A program made the position numbers and the translations under genes. The notes under the pieces are model-generated. The model was not told the origin of the DNA. It ran no database searches and saw nothing but the letters and a program-made list of their open reading frames with translations. Below are positions 27,201-39,200 of a stretch of 64,000 nucleotides of DNA, piece by piece (the first letter of the stretch is position 1; each line of letters starts with the position of its first letter). Origin of the DNA: Lycocorax pyrrhopterus obiensis (Eukaryota > Chordata > Aves > Passeriformes > Paradisaeidae); NCBI GenBank assembly GCA_014706295.1, contig JACSVZ010000007.1, forward strand, positions 47,754,975 to 47,818,974, written 5' to 3'.

Positions 27201-30200
27201 AGAGATCCCTGCCTCATGTAAGGACACAAAGGAAAATAATTGAGCACAGCAATGACACATTTCATTGACCCCTTAATGTCTAAAATAGGTTTTTACACTC
27301 AGTCCCGCCAAGGAAGTTTTCTAAGTGAAGGCATATTTAGAAAGGCCAAAGCCCTCTCCCTGCAGCCCTCGGGAGCTTTGCTGTGTGCTCCTGCCATGCT
27401 TTAGGGCCACATCCAAAAGAGCACACCTGGCAGCTGCTGCACTCTGCAAATGTCCGAAGCGGTGCCAGGACAGTGGCACCTGGTGCTTGTCTGTCCCATG
27501 ACTGGGCATGGAACAGGAGCCAGACGGAAGCAGTTACATCTTTTCAAAGGACTGAGAAATTAATAGGTACAGTTTTCTCTCTTTGAAATAGTAACTGGGG
27601 AGACTACACACCTGGGCTACAAAGGTGCTTTAAACTGAGAACCGGAAAGGCCAGGTGACCAAGGTGGGGACAAACCAGCATATCAGTATCGTGTGTCCCT
27701 GCAACGGGGAAAAGCAAAGTCTGACCAACACCCACCCTCCACACATTCCCCTTTCCAAAAAAGCTTTCTGATTTTCCTCAGGTTTAACTTCACTGTCCCA
27801 TTTCTTTGAGTCCACCTGCTGGCTTTGCAAGTCTGAGAGACTCCCAGCAAATTTCACACAATCAGCAATGACAGCCACACAGGACAAAAGCTGAATATTC
27901 TCTGTCTTTCCTGTTGTCCATGAGTAGAATCCTTACCAGCTAGTCTTTGTGATAATGTGGATGCATGCGGAACTGTAACACAGTCCAGCATAGCCCATCA
28001 GTGAGATCAGAAAAAGTAGTTTGGAAGTGATGAGGTTAAATAGATTAAATGTTGGAGAAGTGTACTTGCTGAAAGCATATTTTAGCACATAAGCTTTTTA
28101 ACTTGATGGTAGAGAAGAGAAAGGACAATTATGAGAAAAATACCATTATAACTGACAACTGAACAAACAAAGAATTAGCAAGGTAAATCTGGAACTCCAG
28201 TATATCCAAGCTTCTGCTATCATTCCAGAGTAGAACAGTCTACTCAGGAAAAAACAGATTTTCAAGGAAAATTAAAGCAATTTTAAAAATAGCTTTGATG
28301 TTTAAAATGCATATAATTAATGACAAAAGTTTTCAAAGATACAGTTGGATTAGTTCTGCTTGGATTGGTTCTCTTGTTCCTGTGATTCTCTATCAATCAT
28401 GAAAGCAAAAGTAGAAATGAAATAAATTGTGGAGTAGAAATGGTCATCTGCACCAAAATTAGAGATGAACTTTTACCACTTACTTGAATGCTAAGTTTTC
28501 TTATTGCAGGCATGGCAGAGTCCAACCTTTTATCAAGTGCAACAGAGATTGCTGCTACACTTCAGCATATGCTTAGTAAACCAAATGCTAATCATTTTGA
28601 GTAGCACAAGCACATTGCAGAATAAGGAGAGTCTCCTCTGAAACCCACTATTCCAGTCTGATGGATTTAAGAGAAGAGTATGTAATCCCCATTGAAAGGC
28701 TGGAGATCTTGGGCTTGTGCAACTCGTCCCTATATTGGTATGAGTGCTCGACAATGCACTTTAATAACTGTTTTAAACTGGTCCAAGCAGGGGCTGCCCT
28801 GCCTTTCTCCTCTGCAGGTTTATGTTACTACTGGTGCAGTAAATCAGATGAAGAACTACCTGAAGCCTTTACTTGGTCCCTCCCAAAGGTTAGTAAAACC
28901 TTGAGACAAGGGAGCAAGGGGGTTGGCGTGGTTTTCAGCCCCTGACTTACCTCACCGATCATTTGAACAGCTCTGATTCCTGACACAGGCTGGGGGAGCA
29001 AGAGCACACACAGATTGTGTGTCCACATGGAGATTTTGCCAGGCACAAAATCCAGGAGCAGCCCTCACGAGTATGGGCATTGTTTCCTTCACTAGTGACT
29101 GAAAAGCTATGGTGGTCTGAGAGCAGACTGCAAAATGCAGATCTCTCTCTGTATAGCAACTAAAACAGATATTTTTATATCTTGGCCTTCTTACTCGATT
29201 TAAAAAAAAAAAGAAAAAATGCAGCTGTAAAACCTAGAAACTTGTTGTTTTAACTCAAAAACTATGTTTAAACAAGCATTGCTGTTTAATTCATATGCTG
29301 CAAGGATTTCCACTTCTGCCTGAAAATTCCTAAATGTACAGCCTTACAGACATAATCCGTTTTTAAAAATAGGTAGCTGAGGCTATTCCCAAGAGGTAGA
29401 AGCTTGTGGATTTACAGTGAAACTGATTCCAGTGCAAGAAAAAGAAAACAGATATTCAGGTTCACCTGATATGCACAACACCAGTGACAACTTCTCCACT
29501 AATAAAAGACATGACACAATTAGATTGTTAACCTTTCCACACTGGGAGTTTATCAAAAGAGCCCAGGACTTGAAATGGAATGAGAAGAATCAGAACTGCA
29601 TTCTGTTGCAGAATTCTCCTATTCTCTACTTTTGTCCGAACCTCTCTTGAGAAAGACCACCTGTCTCAGATCTAGGTGCAAATTGCCTTGTTAGAAAAGC
29701 TTTGATATTACAGTAAAAGGTGAGTCAATACTGTGAAGGAGCACACCTGTGAAAGGTATCACAAATTTAACTAATGGAACTGGGATAGGAGAAGTGCTCA
29801 GGAAGAACTGAATTAAACAAATAAAGGTTTTGCGCTATTTTTTGGTATCATGTAATGGATGCCAAAAGACAGCAGAGCCAGAACACAAATTATGAACTGG
29901 GACTAGAAAAGAGAACAGTTGGCAAATAGAAAAGAGAAAAAGAAAGCCAAGGACAGTAGGAAGAAAACATGCCAAACAGGGACTTTAAATGGGGAAACAA
30001 AACTGATGTTTTTCGCAGTGAGCAAGATGACACAATTTCTACTGCCTTTAAAATAGATTTGAAAACACTACCTATTACAGGGTTTTGGTCCATTTTACAG
30101 AGAACATATGGTCCAAATGCCAAGCAGATACAATTTCAAAGTAGCCTCAGCCTAACAGGCACATGAAATGCCAGGGGGAAAACTGAAGAGTTCCCCAGGT

Positions 30201-30974
30201 TTAAGTCTTCTGCCATTTGAAGATGCTCACTGGAGCCCCACGCTGCCACAGTGAGGATCCTCCATGCGTTTGAGGCGCATAAGCTCTGGTGAGCAACAAA
30301 GAACAATGTTTGCTGTTATTTTCCTGAATCATCTGCTATCCTGTGCTAAGCACTATAAAACCACTTCTTGTGACGAATCAGCCAAGTATCAAGGAGCACC
30401 CAGTCTAATGGGGAAGCTGGAACTCTTCCCAGGCTCCAAATGTGCCCAATGCTGTAAATGAGCGGACACTACTACCCCAGCTCACGCACCCTGAATAGTC
30501 ATTGCAACAAATGACTCTTCTCTACACATCCCAGAGAATCTCTGGCAAGTATTTGTCTACTAAACCAGCCAACTTTTCTTTCAAGGGACACAAAGTGCAG
30601 GAGATGTTGAGAAAGAACTATGAAGACAGTAAAAAAACCCAAAGAATATTGTTTAAATATTTAACGTGCTTTTCCCAAGCACTACCAAGGTATATGTAAA
30701 TGTCCATATATTATGTAGAAGCAGTGTAATCTGGCTTCATCAAGAGCTGGAGTGGAAGGAAGAAAAAAGGAGTAGTGAAGATTTAAGGAAACCTGAAATC
30801 TAAGATAACAGTACCATTGGCAAAGAGTATAGCAGCTTCTTTTCTCTAGACTGGCCTCAGAACACTTACTTTTGATGTTGTTCATCTTCAAGGCCAGCCA
30901 GCCAGCTCATAAAAATGTGTCCACAAACCATCTGTTTCCCCCAGATTCTTAGCCAGGAGAGGACACAGGAAAGG
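21238..30974. other. Non-coding region, no gene seen
   Basis: Holds the near-identical 30-bp motif pair (22232 and 24068) and the 12-bp tandem duplication. Otherwise I see only short chance frames. Towards 28-31 kb the composition becomes AT-richer, merging into the TTC7B 3' UTR. Confidence 0.65.
24404..24427 (+). repeat. Tandem duplication of 12 bp
   Basis: tgtagctaaggc occurs twice in direct succession with no mismatch, a small local slippage duplication. Confidence 0.95.
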
Positions 30975-30991
30975 TTCCATTTAAAAATCAT

Positions 30992-30997
30992 TTTATT
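30992..30997 (-). promoter_or_regulatory. Candidate distal poly(A) signal of TTC7B (AATAAA)
   Basis: A second AATAAA in transcript sense lies about 755 bases after the stop, in an A/T-rich block. It is followed in the transcript by a U/G-bearing stretch (cctttcctgtgtcctctcc, then atggtttgtggacac). The better GU-rich downstream element makes this a plausible main site, giving a 3' UTR of roughly 0.8 kb. Confidence 0.45.
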
Positions 30998-31354
30998 ATT
31001 AACATAATCATCCCATTTAGCCAAGTGTGGGTTCATGTATAAGGAATGTCGGTAAATATTCCATTTGAGGCTTCTTTTTACATATTTCCATTGATAAATA
31101 AACTCTGAATTCACATAAAAAAGTTAAACTTAAATAACTAATATATTTTTTGTAACAGGCATACATTGGTAAAATATAAATATTCTTGTACTCAGCCTTT
31201 GCTCTAGATAACAGTTAGCCACACATCACAGTTATTAACAACTAAAAACAAGAACTTAACTGATTTTCTGGCCTGGGCTAAAATAGAGATGGAAACAGAA
31301 AATTCACATTTTGACTTTGGGCCAAAAGAGGTTGAGATGCAGGAAGAGAACAGT

Positions 31355-31360
31355 TTTATT
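31355..31360 (-). promoter_or_regulatory. Candidate proximal poly(A) signal of TTC7B (AATAAA)
   Basis: TTTATT on the plus strand reads AATAAA in the TTC7B transcript, about 390 bases after the stop. Downstream in transcript sense the sequence is pyrimidine-rich (ctgttctcttcctgcatctc), which could serve as the U-rich downstream element. Cleavage would fall near 31330-31345. Confidence 0.45.
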
Positions 31361-31749
31361 AACAGCCTTGTTAAAAATAGCCTGTTCTGCCACTGAATCT
31401 TAACTTATTCTACAATTGGTAGTTGATTCCATTATAATTTTATGTAACACTCAAGTATCACTAACAAAATATGGCACATCATCCATGAACAATATAACAA
31501 TGTTTTAAAACTACCAGGGCAAAACTGCAGGCGATATGAGTGATTTGGCTCTGGCTCACCACTCCCTCCTCTCAGTCTGACATTAACATATGGTGGCACC
31601 TCCCTGCTTTGGCCACTTTCCCGCAAAAGAGTGGAGTTTGTTACCTGTAGCTCTAAAGTTTCTCGAACTGACCAGTTACCAGGCAGTCTCATACACTGGG
31701 CTTGCTCACCCAGAAGTCAGACCAAAAATCGGTTGATCGAGGTGCCCTC

Positions 31750-31971
31750 TCAAAGGACTCTGGGGATGATGGTAAAAGGGACCACGGGACTGCTGGCTTC
31801 AAGCTCCAGTGCCGTCAGGAAGCATTCGGTCGCGGCATCATCATTGCCTTGAGCCTGCAGCACCTCTCCCAGGCTGTTCCAGACCTCGTGGGCTGTGGAG
31901 TTCACTTGGACAGCATCTCTGAGAATCTTCTCTGCCAAGCTATAGCGCCCAAGCTGGTGAAGTATCAGAGC
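31750..31971 (-). CDS. TTC7B: TTC7B last coding exon with stop codon
   Basis: The acceptor is a textbook pyrimidine tract (ccctttgttttcttgcag), after which the exon opens in phase 0, matching the end of the previous exon. It encodes 73 residues and a TGA stop at 31750-31752. The sequence starts ALILHQLGRYSLAEKILRDA, includes VNSTAHEVWNSLGEVLQAQG, and ends LEASSPVVPFTIIPRVL. It contains the last two TPR units (LGRYSLAEKILRDAV and LGEVLQAQGNDDAATECFLTALEL) plus the conserved C-terminal tail of the TTC7 family. As I recall the two paralogues, ILRDAVQVNSTAHEVW and the ending PRVL point to TTC7B rather than TTC7A. The 20 residues that an upstream ATG (32031) would add are intron translation and are not part of the protein. 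The gene's 3' UTR follows at lower coordinates. Confidence 0.95.
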   Translation of the reverse strand, partial: ALILHQLGRYSLAEKILRDAVQVNSTAHEVWNSLGEVLQAQGNDDAATECFLTALELEASSPVVPFTIIPRVL

Positions 31972-34371
31972 CTGCAAGAAAACAAAGGGAAAATGCCTGA
32001 GATTGGCCAGTAGGGCTTTCCTGTAGCTCAAACAAGGTCACTGCAGTGAAATAAGGGTAGACAGCTCTTGGACTCAAAGTGTTAGACTATGTAATTTTTT
32101 TTTAATTTAAGAAAAGAAATGACCTGATGCTGGACTGGAGCAAGCTACTCCACACCAACAAAGTCAAGGGGCTTTGTACAGGAAACAAAGACTAAGCAAC
32201 AAAAACTCTCCCCATTTGCCAACAAGCAGGCAGTACCTGGGCTTTTGCACAAGCTCCTGTTATCTGAAGCCCTAAGGTGCATGCCCTGAAGATTTCATAT
32301 CCTCCCTGTGCATCTCAGCACCCAGCTCATGCCCTATAACACCTGAGACGATACAAGGCACCAGCGGCTCGGGGATGGCTGTAACAAGACTGAGTTCAGC
32401 TCTATGGGCAACAACCACAGTGCTTGATTTAATCTGTGGAACAGGAACAGGGACTGATATTGCCCCAGTAGTGCACAAAGGACCAGCAGGCACAGAACTT
32501 CCTCATAAGCTTCCTTGTTACAGATTCTCCATTTTCCTCTGCAAGATGGGATCCAATTCAACACCACACAATCCAGAGCACATCCAAACCCACTAGGATA
32601 TGGGCTGAATGAGGCCATGGAAATCTCCATCCATCACATTCCGCTATGTTACTGTGCCAGAAAAGTCATGGAATGACCTAGTAAGAGAGCTTTATTCTGG
32701 GATTATAATAATCCTAACAATATTATGTGTTTTTACATTGTGATTCTGTATTGCAAAACACATATGGATCACAAATCTTTGTTTTGCAGAGAGGCGTCCC
32801 TTACTGCTTACAGAGGCCTTGTGACTTCTCCCCTCCCAGCCCCCACTCCTTGGACCACAATTCCTTTTATCTCTCTGTACATCTGTCCCTAAAATCCTTA
32901 TTAACCTAAGCACCGATGATTAGAAAGTACTGACATTCTATGCAGCCTCTGAATTACCCACCACACATTTCTGGAATTGTGCCCACCAGGCTGGCTTTCA
33001 GCTTGGGAAGACTGCTAACTCCATCCTACAGAACAACTGAGCACACCCTGCTCTGTAGAACAATATAAAGAGTGCTGTACAGTACTGGCAAGTGAATAAA
33101 TAAATGCAATGCAGGCTAATTTGTATCAGCCTGGCAGATGTTCTCACGTAGAGGTGCTAGAGGGCTTTTCTGTTGGACTTTTTTTGAGCTGTCAATTGAG
33201 TCAGCATTTTCAGAGCAAGTGAACAGTACTTCCAATACAAAAACTGGATAACTCTCAGCGTCAGTGCTTTTTTTCCCTGCAGTAAAGTGATTGTCAGTGA
33301 CTGCTAGGTATCAGATGAGAAACTACAAAAAATGAAGCAAGGAGCTGGAATACACAAAAGCTGGTGTCACTGCAATGCACCTAACCCTAATAAAATGTAA
33401 ATGTTCTTCTTTTTCAAGACAAGATTGTCTATTTTCAAAAGCCTTGCTTTTTTGGGGTGCAGATATGTACATTTTATACTAATTAAACATGTGAATTATC
33501 TGAATATTGGTAATATTTTTTTTCTTAAATATGCCAGACTATTTTCCCTGCTTGCTAAGGATACAAGCTGTTATTTTCAAGACCGAAGAAAAACCCAGTT
33601 TTGCAGATATAAGCCTGTTCATAGGAAGAGACACATATTACGTCACATCTGCCCTATTCTGTATGGCAAAAAGGCTGAGATTTTCCAGGTGACAGAACTA
33701 GAGTAAATATTAGCAGTTTGCCTGCTGTTATACCTTCCTAAGAATACAAGCATCAGTCTTGAAATCAGCATTTAGCAGTAGTGAAGGAACCACTCTTGTG
33801 TGGGCAATGGGGTCACATCCTGTACCCTCATGTTTTGGGGACACAGCTTTCTTGAGGGAGTGTCTCCTGAAAGTCAAGTCTTTCACTGGTGTCTCAGCCT
33901 GGGATGGTATGAAGACTCCTGCCTTGGGTGGTAGCCCTGGGACAAGAAGCTTTGCTTCCAAAGAACCAATAGAAAATTAGACTTGTTTCAAGCAGAGCAT
34001 TAAAAGGACAGTGACATTAGATAACTGTAGTTGTGGGCTGAACTCAACTGATCTAGAGAAAGAATGCAAAATACCCTCTGATTCATTAACTCTCTGAGAA
34101 TGATGGTCAGATGTCATCCATTGTAAGTGTCCATTTTGTAAATCCCCTTCCTGGATGACTTCATTAAAATTCTGAGGCACAGAACATTTCAAATTGTTTG
34201 CAGTCCTTGCCTGACTTTGCTCTATTAAGCATTACACACCACAGGCAGAAGGAGCAGGCATGTCTATCACGCAGCAATATCCTTTGGTGACCTTGCACCA
34301 ACACTCATCCAAGAAAACTAACTTCAGTTTACCAGCTATCAGCATATGCTTGCTTTCTGTATTAACTCTTC

Positions 34372-34450
34372 AGGAAAAAAACCTAAACCACTAAAACCAA
34401 CAACGACAACAAAACCCACCCAACTAACCCCCTTCCCAAACCAAAACTCC
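34372..34450 (+). repeat. A/C-rich low-complexity tract
   Basis: About 80 bases are almost free of G and mostly A and C (for example caacaacgacaacaaaaccc), inside the last TTC7B intron. There is no periodic unit. Confidence 0.85.
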
Positions 34451-35681
34451 TCTAAGACTTCCCAGAAATCTGTACAAATTATCCCAGTCCTTCACTGCTT
34501 ATTTTCCTCTGCTTTCTAGCTGGAAACAAAATCTCGAAGCTACCAGTTATGGCCTTCACCTATTTAGCAGCAGATGTACGGACAACATTTATCTGCAGAA
34601 TAATGTTAAGTCTCTTGCTTTATGGCTGGAGATGGGCCTGAACAACACATCAGCTCTGCAGAAACACAGAGGGATCACTAAGTGACATATGGTTCAAACC
34701 TTCAGACTTGGCATGTTAGTTTAAAACCTAAGCAGAATGCCTTTTCTGTATATCCTCTCTATAAATAGAGATATAATCTTTAAAAAGATAAAATATTAGA
34801 GGGATTTTGGAACCTGAATCAATTAGAAAAAGTGCTGTATAATAATTTGTGTAAATAATAAGAACTGTCAGTAGGAAAACATCCATTTGACAAAAGAAAA
34901 TAAAACCAGTAAGTTCTGAAGGAATTACAGAAATCTAAGGCAACCTATTCATTCTTCATTCATTTTAGAATGCTTCAGTACTTGACAGAGGTGTTTAAGA
35001 CAACTGTTGGCATCTGCAGGAGAAAGCAGGATCTTTCCTGCCACTGCATCTCTTTCACATGGAAGAACAATAAATTTATGACATTTGCTCCTAACACAGT
35101 TATAAAAGCCTCTAATGTGTGCAGACCTCCTCATTTTGCAGCTCGTTACAAATGTTGCTTATTACTTTACTCCATGTTTGGTTTGTTGAGAATTTTGGGG
35201 CTCTTTTAAAGTTGATTTTTTTTTCCTGTCAAATCACTGATCTCCCCTAAGTGTGTTGAGGCTTTCACTTTCTCTCTGGTTAGGATGTCTGTATGTTGTA
35301 GACTCGCTAAGCAAACCTTATTTTTCTTTTAGCCAGTTCTACATTGTAGGGGTTGATTTTGTAACTCAAAAAACTCAAAGAGAGAACTCTAATGAGAAAT
35401 GGCACAGGCAGAAAGTGAAGGGAATCTCTGAAGAAACAATGAGACTTTTTTGTGCCATCATCACAGTAAACAAAACCAGTGCTTCATGTCTCCAATCCAC
35501 TGATATTCATACCAGTCACTTTGAATAATCAACAGTACTCAAAGATCTGTGGAGTTCAGATGCTCTCTGCTGAAGGAAAGGTCAACAGCCCTTTAGAGTG
35601 CCCAGCCAGAGCTGGGAGTAAAAGGGACTTTGCAATTCCAAGAGCCTCCAGGGGCTCTCCAAAGGGGCTTTCTAAAAGAGT

Positions 35682-35700
35682 AACACTGTGTAACACTGTG
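35682..35700 (+). repeat. Tandem duplication of 10 bp
   Basis: taacactgtg occurs twice head to tail in the last TTC7B intron. Confidence 0.9.
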
Positions 35701-36213
35701 TGCTGCCTTCGACAGGGAGGTACTGTTGTCACTACAAACAAGGCTCTATCCGAACTTCACATCCAACAAAAAAAAACCCTCTAGGAATTAATCAAAATGG
35801 GGGGGAAAGTGCTTCCAACTTCTGCCACAGGTTATTTTCAAGATCTTGCCATTTCTTTCCTCACCCAGTCTGGAGTCACAAAGTCTCCCTCTTGTTGGTC
35901 AATGATTTCACATGTGTTTCCTCCCTCAATCATTCCCTTTACACTTTATTTTACATTGCCCCACATACAAAACTGCTAGTTTTTGCTTATTTCGCCCAAA
36001 CATCTCTCCAAGGACTGTTTTTTACAATGCTCACTCAAACAGGGCCCATTTATTCATTAGACAAATGTAAGCATTTTTTAAAAGGAAAACATTCAAATTA
36101 ATTGGGATTTCCAAATGGAGCATTACAGTCTTCAAATAAAATTTCCAGTTAGAAAACGCACTATTATTTATTAATAAAATATCATCACTCAGAACCTGAA
36201 CAACATGATATAA

Positions 36214-36243
36214 TAAGCAATTGTATAAAGCCGTAATTGCTTA
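36214..36243. repeat. Small perfect hairpin (9-bp stem, 12-base loop)
   Basis: taagcaatt at 36214-36222 is repeated in reverse complement as aattgctta at 36235-36243. At this length and AT content it could easily be chance. Confidence 0.5.
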
Positions 36244-39200
36244 AATAAGCATGTAGTGTAGTCTTCACTGCAAAGGTATCTTTCTTCTGCAGACAAGCTT
36301 TCTCTCTTTGCAAATTAACCTGTCATAGTGATTACCAAACAGTCAATGGAAAAGACATATCTAGACAAATGAACGTAGGACTAAAACTCTGTAAATAACT
36401 GATTTTTGATTTTGAAAAACAGCTATTTAAAAAATTATTAAAACCAGCCATTTAGAGCAGTCCAGTAAGGTCACTTTTTTATTTGCTTCTAGGCAAATAA
36501 GAAGCTAACATTCAATTTTTTTCCATGGAACTAACTTTGAAAAAATTACAGTCATAATTATTACCCATCATATGTCTCATCAAACCAGAGCTTTATTGTA
36601 AAGTGCTAAACTATATTTGCATTAACTGGAAAGGAAAAAAAAAAGGTAAAAAGGTAACACTACAAAGATCACTGTGGTTTCTTCAGTGTTACTAAAAATT
36701 TTGTCTGAAGAGAGCTGGAGGTTTTCTTAAGGTTTACCTGTCTGACTACTTGTCCACTGTGCCTGAAAATAAACAGTTCTCAGTCTCAACAGAAGCACCA
36801 CTTGAGATTTTTACCTTTATTCCCTTGATATCAAGAGGAACATTTTCATTTTCTCTGAGAAAAATGTAGACTAGAGGTGGGAGATGTTCTCAAAAGCAAT
36901 GAAATTTTTTTAAAAGTGAAAAAAAAAGGGGAACTGTGACCATGAGTCCATTTGCACTCTTGCCTTTTTCAGGGAGGGTGCTGAACTCTCTCTGCAGAGA
37001 AGGAAACTGGGAACTGGGAGAAATGGACAGAACAAGAACAAGAAATGTGGCTGACTTAACATGCAAAGAAGTGCCAGAGATTCTCACCATATTTAAGAAA
37101 TGCAGCCTGTTGACCTACAGAAGCCTCAACTGTGGAGATTTGAGTAGTACCAGATAAGATATTCATATTAATTTATTCCTGGCAGGTCTGTTACATGACT
37201 TGATTGCTAAAAAGCTTCTAGATTTGTATGACATAGACCTTATTTAGCTAAAAAATAGCCCTCAGAGCTAAAAGTTTGCCTTGCAAAAACAATAGCTATA
37301 AGAAAACATTATAAGCATATGAAAATAAAAACCGGACTGATTTTGCCTTTAATGATAAGAGCAGGGAGACAGAAGAACAGTGGCCGGTTTTGCTGATGAC
37401 CTGCTGAAGCCCAGTAAGCTAACAGCTGATTATGTATAAGCAGACACAAAGTTATTCAGATGTGGAAAAAAATTATTTTTAAAAGCTACAAAAGATTTCA
37501 AGAACTCACTACATCAAACTTCGCAATAATTTTCCCAGTTCACAATCTCACTGTTTTTAAGCAGGTCCCAGCCTAAGAGATAATCAGCTTTAATCTGTGA
37601 TATCAGAAGGAAATGCTAGAAACATCCCCATCCTATCTAAAAACTTAAAAATCAGGGATTATGACCATAAATAGTTACAAAACTCAGTGTGCAATGTATG
37701 CATTGCAAATCCATATGCAGTGTAATTTTAGCATCACAAAACTGCCCCTTGTTACATGCTGCTTTTTCAGCCTATTTTGCAAGTGTTAAGGTGGCTGCTA
37801 TTTTTAAATAAATCTATCAAACCTGAAGGTTTACCAGAGACTTGACAGTGTTATGCTATAATAATGAAACACAAGTGTTAGTGAGGCAAAATGAGAATTT
37901 GTCATGATACATGGAAAAATAAGTAAAATTCTACAGCTGATACTTTCCAACCTCTGTGATTAAAATACACATTTTAAATGTAGTCTATAATCAATATTTT
38001 ACACTTACATAGAGTGAAATAGAACATTATTTATATACTATGCTCTCCTATTTTCATTGTAGCTGATGACTTTGTGCTGAAACATGTCCATCTAGTCAAA
38101 GTATGACTTTGCATAAGAAATCATTTATAAACTCCTTTCAAAGGCACATGCACATTGAGTCATTGTACATAACTATTTTTTGCAAGTACGAAAAAATTGT
38201 GACATAGTGCAGCAGTTAGAAATAAGCCATTCCATCAGAAAAATGATGAATAAACATAGTTCTGTATCTGCAGACACAGGTTGCATTTTAATGCAGGGAT
38301 TTTGAAGGGTGGCCACATTTTAAGATTTAAAACCAACTGGATTAACCACACTACACTTACTTTACAAGTAAAGGTGATAATAAATACTTTTTAATTTTTT
38401 TTTTCTTTTGGAAAAGAAACTGCAACATGTATAGAATTTGTTTTCCAAAATGCAGAATAAAAAACAACTTATCTTATTTTCTCTAAAAGGACAATTCTTT
38501 TGAAAAATAAAAAGCATTTCTTCAAATGTGGTCTAAATAAGACTTCCTAGCAGCTCAGTATGGATTTTCTTTTTTAAATGAGAACAACCAGCTAATAATA
38601 CAACAGTTGATCACTCACTAAACCAAACAAAGCAGCTGATGAACAAATCTGAACCTGTGCCTGGAGCCAACACTTTTGTTCAGAGCCTATCCCAGAACAT
38701 CGCCTGTGCCACATGTCCCTCTCTGCCTGGCCCCCTCCCTCGCCTTCCTCTGTGCCCAGCACACCCTCTGTGTGCTCTGTGGCCCCGCTGGAGCCCCAGT
38801 TTGTTCTTTCTCTGCCCTTCCCCCAGTGCTAACATACCCCCTAAGGTATCCAATTGCTTCCCCTGCTGCAAAACACTTGTTGCTAGGAGAAAACCTACTG
38901 CTTGGCAACAGATTTTTAAAACAACAACTTTGGCTTTGTTACTCACTGAACTTCACATCACCAGCATGAAATAACGAACCCGTGTGGTCGGGAGTGCATC
39001 TCTGTACTTCTGACTCCCTTGGAAATGACCGACCCCTTCCCACAAGATGTGCTTGCCTTTTAGTTCCTTACAGCTCACAGCCCAGAATGCAGACAGGTTC
39101 AAAATCGAAGGGTTTTTTTAAAAACTGCTGATCATAGCCTTCCACTGAGATGGAAGCTCTTGGGGGGTGTTTCCTGTTAAGACAACATGTTGTTGCAATA

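Larger units (their letters stand above)
30975..31749 (-). other. TTC7B: Probable TTC7B 3' UTR
   Basis: This is the non-coding sequence right after the TTC7B stop on the minus strand. It is AT-rich and has no open frame continuing the protein. Two canonical AATAAA signals in the transcript sense lie within it, at 31355-31360 and 30992-30997. The outer limit given assumes use of the distal signal. A short UTR of about 410 bases would result from the proximal one. The UTR may extend further, because avian brain transcripts often have long 3' UTRs and the sequence alone cannot fix the end. Confidence 0.5.

Noticed and set aside
1..30974. Coding exons of CALM1, the expected neighbour from mammalian synteny
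   Set aside because: No EF-hand sequence such as EADIDGDGQVNYEEF is present in any visible frame, so the neighbour must lie beyond the left edge.
31972..32031. N-terminal extension MSYRKALLANLRHF of the last TTC7B exon
   Set aside because: It lies upstream of a perfect splice acceptor and is translated intron.
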